NCBI GenBank assembly: GCA_000719695.1
Contig: JOHN01000037.1
Coordinates: 67,697 to 131,696 of the forward strand
From: Streptomyces sp. NRRL F-6131
GTDB lineage: Bacteria > Actinomycetota > Actinomycetes > Streptomycetales > Streptomycetaceae
Length of the DNA: 64,000 bases
Reading direction: 5' to 3'
Within the stretch, counting starts at the first letter, position 1. Each line of letters begins with the position of its first letter. This document shows positions 9,388 to 17,383 of this stretch, piece by piece. The translations under genes were made by a program, and so were the position numbers. A model generated the notes under the pieces. The model did not search any database. It had not been told where the DNA came from and saw only the letters and a list, made by a program, of their open reading frames with translations.

Positions 9388-9903
9388 GGTTCACCCTGAC
9401 GAGCCGAAGTCAGTAACAGCGCGGTGAACACGGTGGTTGTCACCGTTTCGGCGCGCTACCTGTCACCTGCGGCCGATGCTCCGGGACGCGCCTGCACCAC
9501 CAAGTAGTCCGCGCGGCTGGATTGGCCCAGACAGTGCGTCAGCGGGACTGAGGCAGTCCGCCCGCCGATTGCCCAACCTGGCCCGTGCGCAGCGCAGGCG
9601 GGCACGGTGGCCTGGCGTGGAGTCACGCCTCGGTCGCGGCGGATTCCGCCTCCGGGTGCCCCGTTCCGCTGGGCCTCGTTATATCGGAGCAGGGGTGCTT
9701 CTGTCCGGGGCTTCGATCTTCCCGCCCCCGGCGGCGCGCAGGTGGGTCAGGGTTGGTCTGCTCGTGACTGGCGACAAGTCTGGCTGCTGTCCGAAGCGTC
9801 ACCCGGACAGCGGTCACTTCGGGCCTGGGCCCTGTAGTAGACAAGATCGCCAACAGTGGCGCCGCATGCAGTGGCGCCCTCCCTTCCATCTGCAGGAGGA
9901 CCC
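9388..9903. other. Non-coding interval with one dispersed repeat
   Basis: No gene is visible. At 9434-9467 GGTTGTCACC is followed by GCGCGCTACCTGTCACC, a two-part motif that recurs at 11051, 12449 and, inverted, near 16650. Just before the next gene GGAGGA at 9895-9900 is a clear ribosome binding site. Confidence 0.5.
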
Positions 9904-10566
9904 ATGGCGTCGGCCCAGGAATGGACCCTGAAGAACGGCAAGGCGCGGGTGTTTCCCGCGAACAACAGTACCCTCGTCAAGCCGCTCATTCTCGCCGCCC
10001 AGGGCAAGGGCCCCGCAGACCTCATCACGCCCGAGGCCCGCGCCGAGGGCACGAAACCGACGGACCTCGCCGCGTTCGAGGCCGGCGTCGACGACCCCTC
10101 GTACTCGTTCCTCGGGGAACTGCGCGCACGCGGCTACGACCTCATCCTGATCGGCTACGACAAAGGCGTGACCCGGCTCGCCGACCAGTCACAGGCGGTG
10201 ATCGGAGCCATCCACCAGGCGGCCTACGAGGTGGACGGCGACGGCCTGCTGACCGTGGGCGGCATCGGCCGGGGCGCCCTGGTGGCCCGTCACGCCCTCG
10301 CGAAGATGGAAACGGAGCGCCAGGACCACAGGACCCAGACCTACTTCTCCTACAACGGCACCGCGCCCGTCGAGGAGGAGAGCACCGACCTGCAGCGACT
10401 GGGCGGCTGGCCACAGCGGCCCATCAAGCTCAAGCTGGTCAGCGGCGACTTCACCAGCCGGCTGAACGACGACGACTTCGACGAGAACACCCTCGGCGCC
10501 GCCAACACGGGGAAGTCGCTGATCACCAAGGAGCTCGGCTCCTGGCTCCTGAACAAGCCGAACTGA
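9904..10566 (+). CDS. Lipase-fold (alpha/beta hydrolase) protein lacking the nucleophile
   Basis: This is a 220-residue protein. The ATG after GGAGGA was chosen over an upstream in-frame start that has no ribosome binding site. The sequence looks like the core of an alpha/beta hydrolase: a beta strand YDLILIGYDKG, a helix, then LTVGGIGRGALVARHALAKME. In related lipase-like proteins this elbow is VGGxSMGGLVxRYALAKME, with Ser as nucleophile. Here Gly stands at the Ser position, so hydrolase activity is unlikely. No signal peptide is seen, so the protein is probably cytoplasmic. It is a stand-alone gene followed by a stem-loop. It may be a binding protein derived from a hydrolase. This is inferred from motifs alone. 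Confidence 0.7.
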   Translation: MASAQEWTLKNGKARVFPANNSTLVKPLILAAQGKGPADLITPEARAEGTKPTDLAAFEAGVDDPSYSFLGELRARGYDLILIGYDKGVTRLADQSQAVIGAIHQAAYEVDGDGLLTVGGIGRGALVARHALAKMETERQDHRTQTYFSYNGTAPVEEESTDLQRLGGWPQRPIKLKLVSGDFTSRLNDDDFDENTLGAANTGKSLITKELGSWLLNKPN

Positions 10567-10626
10567 GCAGCGACAGCCGTCTGTCGCGTCGCGGGCAACC
10601 AGTCCGCTCGGCGGGCAGTTATATCG

Positions 10627-10668
10627 CGAAGGGCGGGCCGACAACCCAGGTTATTGGCCCGCCCTTCG
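10627..10668 (+). terminator. Stem-loop after the hydrolase-fold gene
   Basis: A perfect 13-bp stem (CGAAGGGCGGGCC, 10627-10639, and its complement 10656-10668) encloses a 16-base loop. ATAT on each side could extend it. It starts about 60 bases after the stop codon. There is no T-run, as is common for actinomycete terminators. Confidence 0.6.
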
Positions 10669-10697
10669 ATATTCGTCGAAGCCACCCGCGAGCGGTG

Positions 10698-10723
10698 GTG
10701 CCCTGGGCCCGGGCCCAGGGCAC
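10698..10723. repeat. Perfect 26-bp palindrome
   Basis: The sequence reads identically on both strands around 10710/10711; the left half is GTGCCCTGGGCCC. It is loop-less, GC-rich and located 30 bases beyond the terminator. It could form a cruciform or bind a dimeric protein. Confidence 0.6.
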
Positions 10724-11020
10724 ACCCTGCTCCTGTTCACCGGACCGTTCACCAGCGTTCGACTTCCGCCCCGCCACTGCGGCCAGCCGACCGAGAGCGT
10801 CTACCACCTGACCGCATCGGCCTGCCACGGCCGCCGCTGACCCACCCGTCGAGGTCACCGGCGGCCCGCCGTCCAGCGCGACAGCCAGTGACGATCTTCC
10901 CGACAACGGCTTTCCCAAGATCCCCGACTGCGTCCGCCACGAGTTCCCATCAGATGACCGCGAGCGGGGCGGACTCCCAGCCACGGTCACGGTGACAGTT
11001 GTCTTGCTGAAGAGACACTT

Positions 11021-11056
11021 ATCGCGCTTCGGCACAGTGGTGTGCCGAAGCGCGAT
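11021..11056. repeat. Perfect 16-bp inverted repeat with 4-base loop
   Basis: ATCGCGCTTCGGCACA at 11021-11036 is followed by GTGG and then its exact complement at 11041-11056. The right arm runs into the dispersed CTGTCACTAAC motif. It lies in a region without genes, upstream of the repeat array that precedes the HNH gene. It could be an IS end or an imperfectly understood mobile-element hairpin. Confidence 0.65.
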
Positions 11057-11075
11057 ACCTGTCACTAACTGTTCC

Positions 11076-11147
11076 GTCTCGAGCGACCTGGCCCGTTTCT
11101 CAGCTGATCTGGTCCGATTCGCTCGGCGTCTCCATTGGTCTGGTCCG
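11076..11147 (+). repeat. Left array of three 20-bp repeats flanking the HNH gene
   Basis: Three direct copies of a motif resembling GTCTCnnnTGATCTGGTCCG occur at 11076-11095, 11097-11116 and 11128-11147. The middle copy (TTCTCAGCTGATCTGGTCCG) is the closest match to copies on the far side of the HNH gene, where the motif is mostly inverted. Arrays like this are typical of transposase-binding sites at element ends. Confidence 0.6.
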
Positions 11148-11373
11148 TGGACGGGGGGGCTGCGTTTGTCGAGATTCCGAGCCGCAACCACGGCGGCGGG
11201 GGCGCCGGCCACACTCCCCACATCAACATCCTGAAAATCCTCCGCATCCGTGCCACCGCCCTGGGCTGGACACTGGTCGAGGATCTTGGTGGGATCGGGG
11301 CGGTCACCGCCCGGTGACCGATTCCGCCGCAGCCGCCACATGTACCCGGCCCGCTGCCAGTGAAGGGCACCCC

Positions 11374-12216
11374 GTGTCAGAACAGACCGGCCGTGAAGGC
11401 CGCAGCGCGAAGGAGTCGAAGGCCTCCTACCTGCTGAGGCTGGAGGCGATACCCGACCGAACGGTTCTGGGCATCACCTGGCAGAACCGGACGAACGCCC
11501 GCGAGCGGGCAGCCGAACTCGATGCCTGGCTCGACGGCGACCCGCAGGTACGTCGGCACATTGCCTGGTGTGCCGACGGGACATCGAAGAAGTACCTGAT
11601 GTGGGCTCACGAACCTGGTCGGCGCTACAACGGCGGGGAGCTGATCCGGGCGATCGCCGATGCCGCTGGGGTTCCGCTCCCTCCTGACGGCCGATCCACC
11701 ACGTCCTTCGAGTCGACCGTCTACCTCCTCACTCCCGCCCACCCGCCCTACGTCGGCCGGACCATCGGCGAGTACGCCGACCACCTGGACTGTTCAGACC
11801 TCGACAGGACTGCGGGCCGAGGCACCGGCGCTCTCCGCAGCTACCGCACGCTCTGCACGACGGTCGAGACCAACGAGCGGATCGGCGCGGACCGATGGGT
11901 CGAGCGGACGGTCGTCGAGGTGCATCGGGATCCGGACGCCGTGGCGGCCGTGCTGGGGCGCTGCCGAGACCTGTGTGAGAACCCCGACTGCGGCGGGATG
12001 CCCGCCGACGTGACCGGGGACGGCGACCCGCTCCTGGAGGTTGACCACGTCGAGGAGCTCGCGAGAGGTGGTCGCGACCACCCGGAGAACATGATCGCCC
12101 TCTGTCCGAACTGCCACGCGATGAAGACCCGCGGGAGCCGCGCCGATCAGCTGCGTGAAACCTTCCGGAACCTCGTCCGCACGGTCCACGCGGCGGCGCT
12201 TGCGCGGTCGCGCTGA
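11374..12216 (+). CDS. HNH endonuclease
   Basis: This is a 280-residue protein if it starts at the GTG 6 bases after AAGGG; an upstream in-frame GTG at 11314 would add 20 residues. The N-terminal two thirds is an unrecognised domain (TWQNRTNARERAAELDAWLDGDPQVRRH). The C-terminus is a McrA-type HNH domain: a first CxxxPxCGG zinc half-site (about residue 205), then LLEVDHVEELARGGRDHPENMIALCPNCHAMKTRG, with the catalytic His, the Asn and the second CxxC half-site all present. Such proteins cut DNA and many act as modification-dependent restriction enzymes. The gene stands alone between inverted arrays of 20-bp repeats, so it may be the cargo of a small mobile unit. Confidence 0.85.
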   Translation: MSEQTGREGRSAKESKASYLLRLEAIPDRTVLGITWQNRTNARERAAELDAWLDGDPQVRRHIAWCADGTSKKYLMWAHEPGRRYNGGELIRAIADAAGVPLPPDGRSTTSFESTVYLLTPAHPPYVGRTIGEYADHLDCSDLDRTAGRGTGALRSYRTLCTTVETNERIGADRWVERTVVEVHRDPDAVAAVLGRCRDLCENPDCGGMPADVTGDGDPLLEVDHVEELARGGRDHPENMIALCPNCHAMKTRGSRADQLRETFRNLVRTVHAAALARSR

Positions 12217-12265
12217 CCACGGGAGCTGCCCCACCCAGACTTGATAGGACTCGAAGCGACGTCAC

Positions 12266-12395
12266 CGGACCAGATCATCTGAGACAGCACACCTGGCATC
12301 CAACCATTCGAGACCAGATTCTCGGCCACCCGGCGTCTCGGTTGATCTGGTCGGCGCAGGTCACGGACCTACCCGCAGCCCAGATCATTTGAGAC
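12266..12395. repeat. Right array of the 20-bp repeat flanking the HNH gene
   Basis: CGGACCAGATCATCTGAGAC at 12266-12285 is almost the exact complement of the left-array copy at 11097. Further copies are 12335-12354 (forward: GTCTCGGTTGATCTGGTCGG) and 12376-12395 (reverse: CAGCCCAGATCATTTGAGAC). A degenerate one lies near 12309-12325. Together with 11076-11147 they bracket the endonuclease gene. Confidence 0.6.
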
Positions 12396-12448
12396 GGGAC
12401 ACCAACGACGTCCATCGGCGTGGCGAACCCAGCCGCGCAACGCACGAC

Positions 12449-12520
12449 GGTTGTCACCAGATCAGCACGCTATCCGTCACTAACCGCTCGCGAAGCACCG
12501 CAGTTGTCACCGGCGCTATC
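12449..12520. repeat. Dispersed GTTGTCACC / GTCACTAAC repeat
   Basis: GGTTGTCACC at 12449-12458 is followed by GCTATCCGTCACTAACCG ending near 12486, then AGTTGTCACC at 12502-12511 followed by GGCGCTATCC. Related copies lie at 9434-9467, at 11051-11072 (GCGCGATACCTGTCACTAAC) and, in reverse orientation, near 16649-16685. This looks like the terminal sequence of one IS type left at several places. Confidence 0.5.
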
Positions 12521-12599
12521 CGCGCCGGCTCCCTGAGCTGCGCGGCAGCAACCTGGCGCGCGTTCGGTAGCGCGGCGGGCCGGGCTGCGGCTGCCGACC

Positions 12600-12990
12600 A
12601 GCGTTCGAGCGATGGTTTCTGACGCGGCGGTCCGCGACCGAAGGGGACGACCGTGGGGTCGGCGGCGGCCGCGCGGTCGCCCAGGTTCTGGTTCTCCAGG
12701 GTGGGCTGGTTGACGATCTGGACCAGGGCCAGGACGTCGGCGCGAAGCTGACCGAGCTCCCTGTTCTTCTCGGCGACCGTCTTCGCCGAGTGGGGCAGCT
12801 GCCGGGTACTCGATGTCGTCCTGGCGGAGCCGGAGGTGGTGCTGGGGATCGGTGCCGACGCCGTCCTCGACCGTGCGGGCCGCTGGCGGTACCCGGTGCG
12901 GCCGTACCCTGTACGTGCTGATCTCGGCGTGCGGCAGTTTCCGCTGCTCGGCGAGAGGGACGCGGGTGCCCAGGCCCTGTGAACAGGCCC
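12600..12990 (-). pseudogene. TnpC/DUF6262-like transposition accessory remnant
   Basis: The minus strand encodes a coiled-coil segment, KTVAEKNRELGQLRADVLALVQIVNQPTLENQNLGD, followed by DPTVVPFG. This matches the C-terminus of DUF6262 proteins (TnpC of Tn554-type elements: VLVQVVNQLTLENQxLR...VVPL). Upstream the frame breaks; continuing segments such as RVPLAEQRKLPHAEI fall in other frames. No partner TnpA or TnpB is present. Confidence 0.5.
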
Positions 12991-13036
12991 CACCGGCCCG
13001 GGGCGCCGGTCGCGTCCGCAGGTGGTCCCGGCAGGT

Positions 13037-13636
13037 CTAGAGTCCGAGGTCCGGGAGCTTGGTGATCAGCTGGGGGCGGTTGCCTTCGATGAGCTGGGCG
13101 GTGATGTCGCGTCCGCCGACGTCGGTGATGGCCCATTCGACGACGAGCTTGCCCTCGCCTTCGCAGGTCCAGACTCCGGCGGTGGTCCTGCTGGATCCGG
13201 GGCGCAGGAGTTCGCTGCGGCCCTTGCAGATCAGGTCGTCCTTGGTGGTGCTGTCCTCGTCGTAGAGCTCGGCTTCGAGGACCCAGCCGGTGCCGGCCGG
13301 GGCATCCTTGATTAGGATCGTGTTGTTCTCGGCGTTGTCCCAGGTGCCGTTCCTGGGCAGGTCGCCGACCTGCTTGCCGCGGTTGAGCGGGGCGTCCTTC
13401 TCGCTCACCCGGGCCGGGCTCTTCTGCGGGGCGGTGAAGTAGGTGTACTTCTTGCCGGCCTGGATGACGCTGAACGTGCCGTAGACCTCGGCGCAGTTGT
13501 CGTCCTCGATGGTGCCCTTGATGTCGACGAGGTAGGCGTACTTGACGGTCAGGGCGTAGGTGCCCTTCGGGTACTCCCGGCTGGAGATCCTGGCGATCTT
13601 GGCCAGCTCGATCTCGGTCTCCGACTGAGGCGACAT
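13037..13636 (-). CDS. Hypothetical beta-rich protein
   Basis: This is a 199-residue protein; GGAG lies 10 bases before the ATG. It has no signal peptide and no membrane segment. The sequence is dominated by short strand-forming stretches (YPKGTYALTVKYAYLVDIKG, KKYTYFTAPQ, KLVVEWAITDVGG) and is acidic, with two cysteines. It suggests a soluble beta-sandwich protein. I do not recognise the family. It is transcribed away from the terpenoid operon, with about 260 bases between the two starts, and no functional link is evident. Confidence 0.7.
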   Translation of the reverse strand: MSPQSETEIELAKIARISSREYPKGTYALTVKYAYLVDIKGTIEDDNCAEVYGTFSVIQAGKKYTYFTAPQKSPARVSEKDAPLNRGKQVGDLPRNGTWDNAENNTILIKDAPAGTGWVLEAELYDEDSTTKDDLICKGRSELLRPGSSRTTAGVWTCEGEGKLVVEWAITDVGGRDITAQLIEGNRPQLITKLPDLGL

Positions 13637-13897
13637 GGGGGTGCTCCGTTCACGGAATGTGTGGGCGGCCAGCTTCCCGCGCCACCACCCGCACGCGGCG
13701 GAGCCACTCCGCGCATCGCCCGTCCGGGGACGCCCCGGGGCGCGGCCGACGGGGTCAGGCCCGCGGCGGGGTGCGCGGGTGGTGCGCTTCCCCGTTCAGT
13801 CGTACCCGAAGGGCGTGGGGCCGGTCGTTTTCAGAGGGTGGACTGGCTCGAGCGGCCGAGCGGGGCCGCCGCCTGGGAGAGAACGGAGCCGCCTGTC

Positions 13898-14929
13898 ATG
13901 CCTGTCGCCCCGACTGGCCTCGGCCGCACGGCCGAGCAGATTCTCGCCGACACGGCGCGAATCACCGACCCGGCGCTCCAGCGGGTGGTGGACGGCCTGC
14001 CGTCACCGCTGCGCGAGAGCGTCTACTACCACTACGGCTGGGCAGGGAAGGACGGCGGTCCGACCACCGGCGTGCGGGGCGGCACCGGACGCAAGGGCAT
14101 CGCCTTCACCCTGCTGTGCGCGGGCATCGACGGCGGCCCGGTGGAGCGCGCCCTGCCCGCCGTCGTGGCCGGCAACCTCCTGATGAACGTGGCCACCCTC
14201 CACGACGACATCATCGACCTGGAAGCCCAGCGCCGCGGCCGGCCCACCGTGCTGGCCGCCTACACCACCGGGCACGCGATCATGGCCGGTGACGCCCTGC
14301 TGGCGCTGGCCTTCGCCCACCTCGGCGAGCACCCCCACCCCCGCACCCGGCAGGCGCTGCGGTTCGCGCGCGAGGGCTGGGGCCACCTGTGCGCGGGCCA
14401 GGTCCGCGACGAGGAGCACGAGGGCCACTGCGAGACGAGCCTCGACCAGGCCATCGCCGTGCAGGCCGCCAAGACCGCCGAAGGCGTGCGCGCGGTGTGC
14501 TGCCTGCCCGCCCTGCTGACCGACGCCTCCTCCGCGCAGGTGGAAGCCGTCGGCCGGTTCGGCTGGCACCTCGGCATGGCGGTGCAGTACCACAACGACC
14601 TGTCCGACCTGTGGCCCGCGCAGCCCCTGCACCGCGCCCGCTACGGCGACGTGCGCCGCCGCAAGATCACCCCCACCGTCGCGGCCTGCCTGGGGTCGGG
14701 GCACCCCGACAGCGAACGCCTGGCCGAGTACTACCGCGGCCACGGCGAACCCCCCGAGGAGCAGCTGGCCGCCGTGGCGGAGCTGATCGAGCGGTGCGGG
14801 GGCCGCGCCTTCACCCGCGAGCAGAACCACGAGCAGATGCGCCTGGCCCTGCAGAGTCTCCAGGAAGCCGACCCACCGCCGGCTCTGCACCGCGACGCCG
14901 TCACCCTCGCCGGCATCTACCTGGCGTGA
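13898..14929 (+). CDS. Polyprenyl diphosphate synthase-like protein
   Basis: This is a 343-residue trans-isoprenyl diphosphate synthase family protein. The first aspartate motif is LHDDIIDLEAQRRGRPT (DDxxD, about residues 104-108), preceded by GRKGIAFTLLCAG, the equivalent of the KxxRP region. The second motif is NDLSDLW (about 231-237) instead of DDxxD, so the first Asp is Asn. The family makes linear C10-C20 prenyl diphosphates from IPP and an allylic primer; the changed second motif could alter metal binding or turn the enzyme to another class I reaction. The stop codon overlaps the start of a P450 gene (GTGA), so the two form a small terpenoid operon. Confidence 0.85.
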   Translation: MPVAPTGLGRTAEQILADTARITDPALQRVVDGLPSPLRESVYYHYGWAGKDGGPTTGVRGGTGRKGIAFTLLCAGIDGGPVERALPAVVAGNLLMNVATLHDDIIDLEAQRRGRPTVLAAYTTGHAIMAGDALLALAFAHLGEHPHPRTRQALRFAREGWGHLCAGQVRDEEHEGHCETSLDQAIAVQAAKTAEGVRAVCCLPALLTDASSAQVEAVGRFGWHLGMAVQYHNDLSDLWPAQPLHRARYGDVRRRKITPTVAACLGSGHPDSERLAEYYRGHGEPPEEQLAAVAELIERCGGRAFTREQNHEQMRLALQSLQEADPPPALHRDAVTLAGIYLA

Positions 14930-16263
14930 ACCCGCGCGTCCCCCTGGCGCCCGGGGCGTGGCCCGTCCTGGGCCACGCCCCCGCAATCGTCCGCGACCCC
15001 GCGAACTGGCTGGCGGCGTGCCGGCGCACCGGCGACATCGTCCAGGTCAACCTCGGAAGGCGCCGCCTCCACCTCCTGTGCACGCCGCGGCTGGCCAACG
15101 ACGTCCTCGTCGTCCACGACGGCCACTTCGACAAGGGCGGGCCGCTGTACGAACGGGCCTCCGACATCCTCGGCGAGGGCCTGTTCACCGCGACGGGCCG
15201 CGAACACCGCCGCCAACGCCGCCTCCTCCGACCCGCCTTCTCCCCGGCCAACGTCGACACCTACACGCAGGCCATCCACCACGAGGCCACCGCGCTGGCC
15301 GACAGCTGGCACCCCCACCAGGACGTCGACGTCCTCGACGCCATGCACGCCTTCACGACGGGGGTCATGCGCCGGGTCCTGGTCCCCACCGCACCCCTGC
15401 CCGGCGCAGGATGGCTCGCCACACGGATCAAGACCGTCTCCGACACGGTCGCCCTCAACACCCTCGCCCCGTTCACCCGCCACCTGCCCACGCCCGCCCG
15501 CCGGCGCTCACGCCAGGCGCTGCGAGACATCCGGGCAGCCGCCGACCACGCGGTGCGCGCCGCCCGCACCCACCCCGGCAGCAGCCGCCTGATCGCCGCC
15601 CTCACCACACCAGACCCCCGAGGCGACCGGCTCGGCGACAAGAACCTGAGCGACCAGATCATCACCATGTTCGGAGCCGGCACCGAGACGACCGCGGCGA
15701 CCCTGGCCTGGACCCTCCACCTGCTCGCCGACCACCCCGACACCGAGCACCGGCTGCACGAAGAACTGCACACCGTCCTCCACGGCCGCCTGGCGACACC
15801 CGCGGACTTCCGCGACCTGCCCCACACCCGCAACGTCATCACCGAGACCCTGCGCCTGTACCCGACCCTGTGGCTGACCACCCGCGTGAGCACCGCCGAC
15901 GTGACCCTGGCCGGCCACCGCTTCGCCGCCGGAACCGACTTCGTCCTCAGCCCCTACCAGCTCCAGCACGACCCAGCCGTCTTCCCCCACCCCGACACCT
16001 TCGACCCCGACCGCTGGAACACGCGCACCACCGGCCCCGCCCGCCAGGCGTTCACCGCCTTCTCCGCCGGCCGCCGCAAGTGCATCGGCGACACCCTCGC
16101 CATGGCCGAAACCACCATCGCCCTGTCCGCCCTCATCCCCCGCTGGCAACTACGCCCCGTCAACCCCGAACAGGCCACCCGACCCCGCTTCCGCACCCTA
16201 CTCACACCCGACAACCGGCGGATGACCGCCGCGCCCCGCCAACCCCGAGAGACACCGCCATAG
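14926..16263 (+). CDS. Cytochrome P450
   Basis: This is a 445-residue protein whose GTG start overlaps the previous stop. All P450 signatures are present: I-helix AGTETTAATLAW (about residue 247), ETLRLYP for ExxR (about 305), DPDRW, and the haem-binding loop FSAGRRKCIGD with the axial Cys near residue 386. The N-terminus (LAPGAWPVLGHA, then FDKGGPLYERA) resembles bacterial sesquiterpene oxidases such as pentalenene oxygenase (CYP183 type). No ferredoxin or reductase gene is nearby. Coupling to a prenyl synthase-like gene implies oxidation of a terpenoid product; no separate cyclase gene is present. Confidence 0.92.
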   Translation: MNPRVPLAPGAWPVLGHAPAIVRDPANWLAACRRTGDIVQVNLGRRRLHLLCTPRLANDVLVVHDGHFDKGGPLYERASDILGEGLFTATGREHRRQRRLLRPAFSPANVDTYTQAIHHEATALADSWHPHQDVDVLDAMHAFTTGVMRRVLVPTAPLPGAGWLATRIKTVSDTVALNTLAPFTRHLPTPARRRSRQALRDIRAAADHAVRAARTHPGSSRLIAALTTPDPRGDRLGDKNLSDQIITMFGAGTETTAATLAWTLHLLADHPDTEHRLHEELHTVLHGRLATPADFRDLPHTRNVITETLRLYPTLWLTTRVSTADVTLAGHRFAAGTDFVLSPYQLQHDPAVFPHPDTFDPDRWNTRTTGPARQAFTAFSAGRRKCIGDTLAMAETTIALSALIPRWQLRPVNPEQATRPRFRTLLTPDNRRMTAAPRQPRETPP

Positions 16264-16914
16264 CCCCCGGCACCACCTCGTGCGCGCGGGTCGCCAGCAC
16301 CAGAGCGGAGACTCACCCGAGCCGACAGCCCGCTTCGACGTCCCGCCCCGCCAAACCGCGTCGACAGCGGACAACTCAAAGCTCGGTCTCGGCTCCGCCG
16401 CATGCGCTCCCGGAAACCCGGAGCACTCGCACAGTCAGCATCGGCCCCGGCGGCGACCAGCTCATCGCCGCGCCGCCCCTTCCCGGAGGGGGACGATGAC
16501 GGAGGACCGTGCGGTGAGCGCGAGCAAGGACACTCGACGGTCGACGACATCACTCAGATGAGACATCTACGGAGTGTCTGGAGAACCGGGGCGTGGCCAC
16601 CTGGCTCCCCGCCAGGTGGCCGTGAGCGGGCAACTGGCCGCTGACCCCGGTGACAACAAGCCTGCCTAGGTGACAGGTGTCGCGCCCCGCGACGGCGTGC
16701 TGATCTCCTGGCTCGACCGCTCGGCACAGTAGGCCGGACAGGGTACGGGTGTAGCTGACGTTTGGTCACTCGAGGACAAGGCTGCGGCTCGGGCGATCGC
16801 CGACCCCACCACCCTTCAACCCCTCCCTCCGGACGACAGCTCCGCTGTCACGGCCGGGCTCGCGGACGACGGCCCGGCCACCGGCACGGTTGAGCCGGCC
16901 GCCGGGGACGGCGC
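16264..16914. other. Non-coding interval with repeat and gene scraps
   Basis: It holds a stem-loop at 16595-16621 and an inverted copy of the dispersed GTTGTCACC/CTGTCACC motif near 16649-16685. Just before the imuA-like fragment is a frame ending DVWSLEDKAAARAIADPTTLQ...AAGDGA, whose stop overlaps the next start. That frame looks like the C-terminus of a lost gene. Confidence 0.5.
16595..16621 (+). terminator. Stem-loop downstream of the P450 region
   Basis: An 11-bp perfect stem (GGCCACCTGGC, 16595-16605, with its complement 16611-16621) closes a 5-base loop. It lies about 330 bases after the P450 stop, so it may belong to an element remnant instead of the operon. No T-run. Confidence 0.5.
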
Positions 16915-17202
16915 GTGACGGCCCTGGCCACCGCGCGGGACCGGCTCTCCGCCGACCGGCGGGAGCGGCTGGCCGGTCTACGCGAAGCGACCTCCCCTGC
17001 GACCCGTGCCCGTGAGGCGCCGACCGCCGTGCTGCCGGTGCTGGCCCCGCTCGCCGGCCTGCTGCCGCACGGCGGCCTCGCGAAAGGCACCATCACCGAG
17101 GTCACCGACCCGAGCTTGCTCCTGGCGCTCGCCGCAGGCCCGGCGACCGCCGACCCGCACGCCTGGACGGCGGCCGTCTTCCCTGTCAGATCCGCGTGTT
17201 GA
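16915..17202 (+). pseudogene. 5' fragment of an imuA-like mutasome gene
   Basis: The GTG start overlaps the stop of the scrap before it. The product begins TALATARDRLSADRRERLAGLREATS and continues AVLPVLAPLAGLLPHGGLAKGTITEV and LLALAAGPATADPHAWTAAV. This matches the N-terminal part of the RecA-related protein that in Streptomyces precedes the Y-family polymerase gene (imuA-imuB type cassette). The family is about 230 residues or more. Here it breaks off after 90 residues, and no polymerase follows. Confidence 0.6.
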
Positions 17203-17383
17203 GAGAGATCACCCACGTGCGGAACACCGCTGCTCTGGTGAGGCGTCCGACCGCAGTCCGACGGCCGCACTTTTGACGAAACCGGAGACAGCGGCGCTGC
17301 GCTTCTGGTGGAGTGAGGTGGTGAAGGCGCCGGTGCAGGTGCAGACGCGTGCTCCGGTTCGGACTGATCCTTCAGGGGGAGCG

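Noticed and set aside
11076..12395. CRISPR array
   Set aside because: The 20-bp copies are irregularly spaced, occur in both orientations and flank a gene; there are no cas genes.
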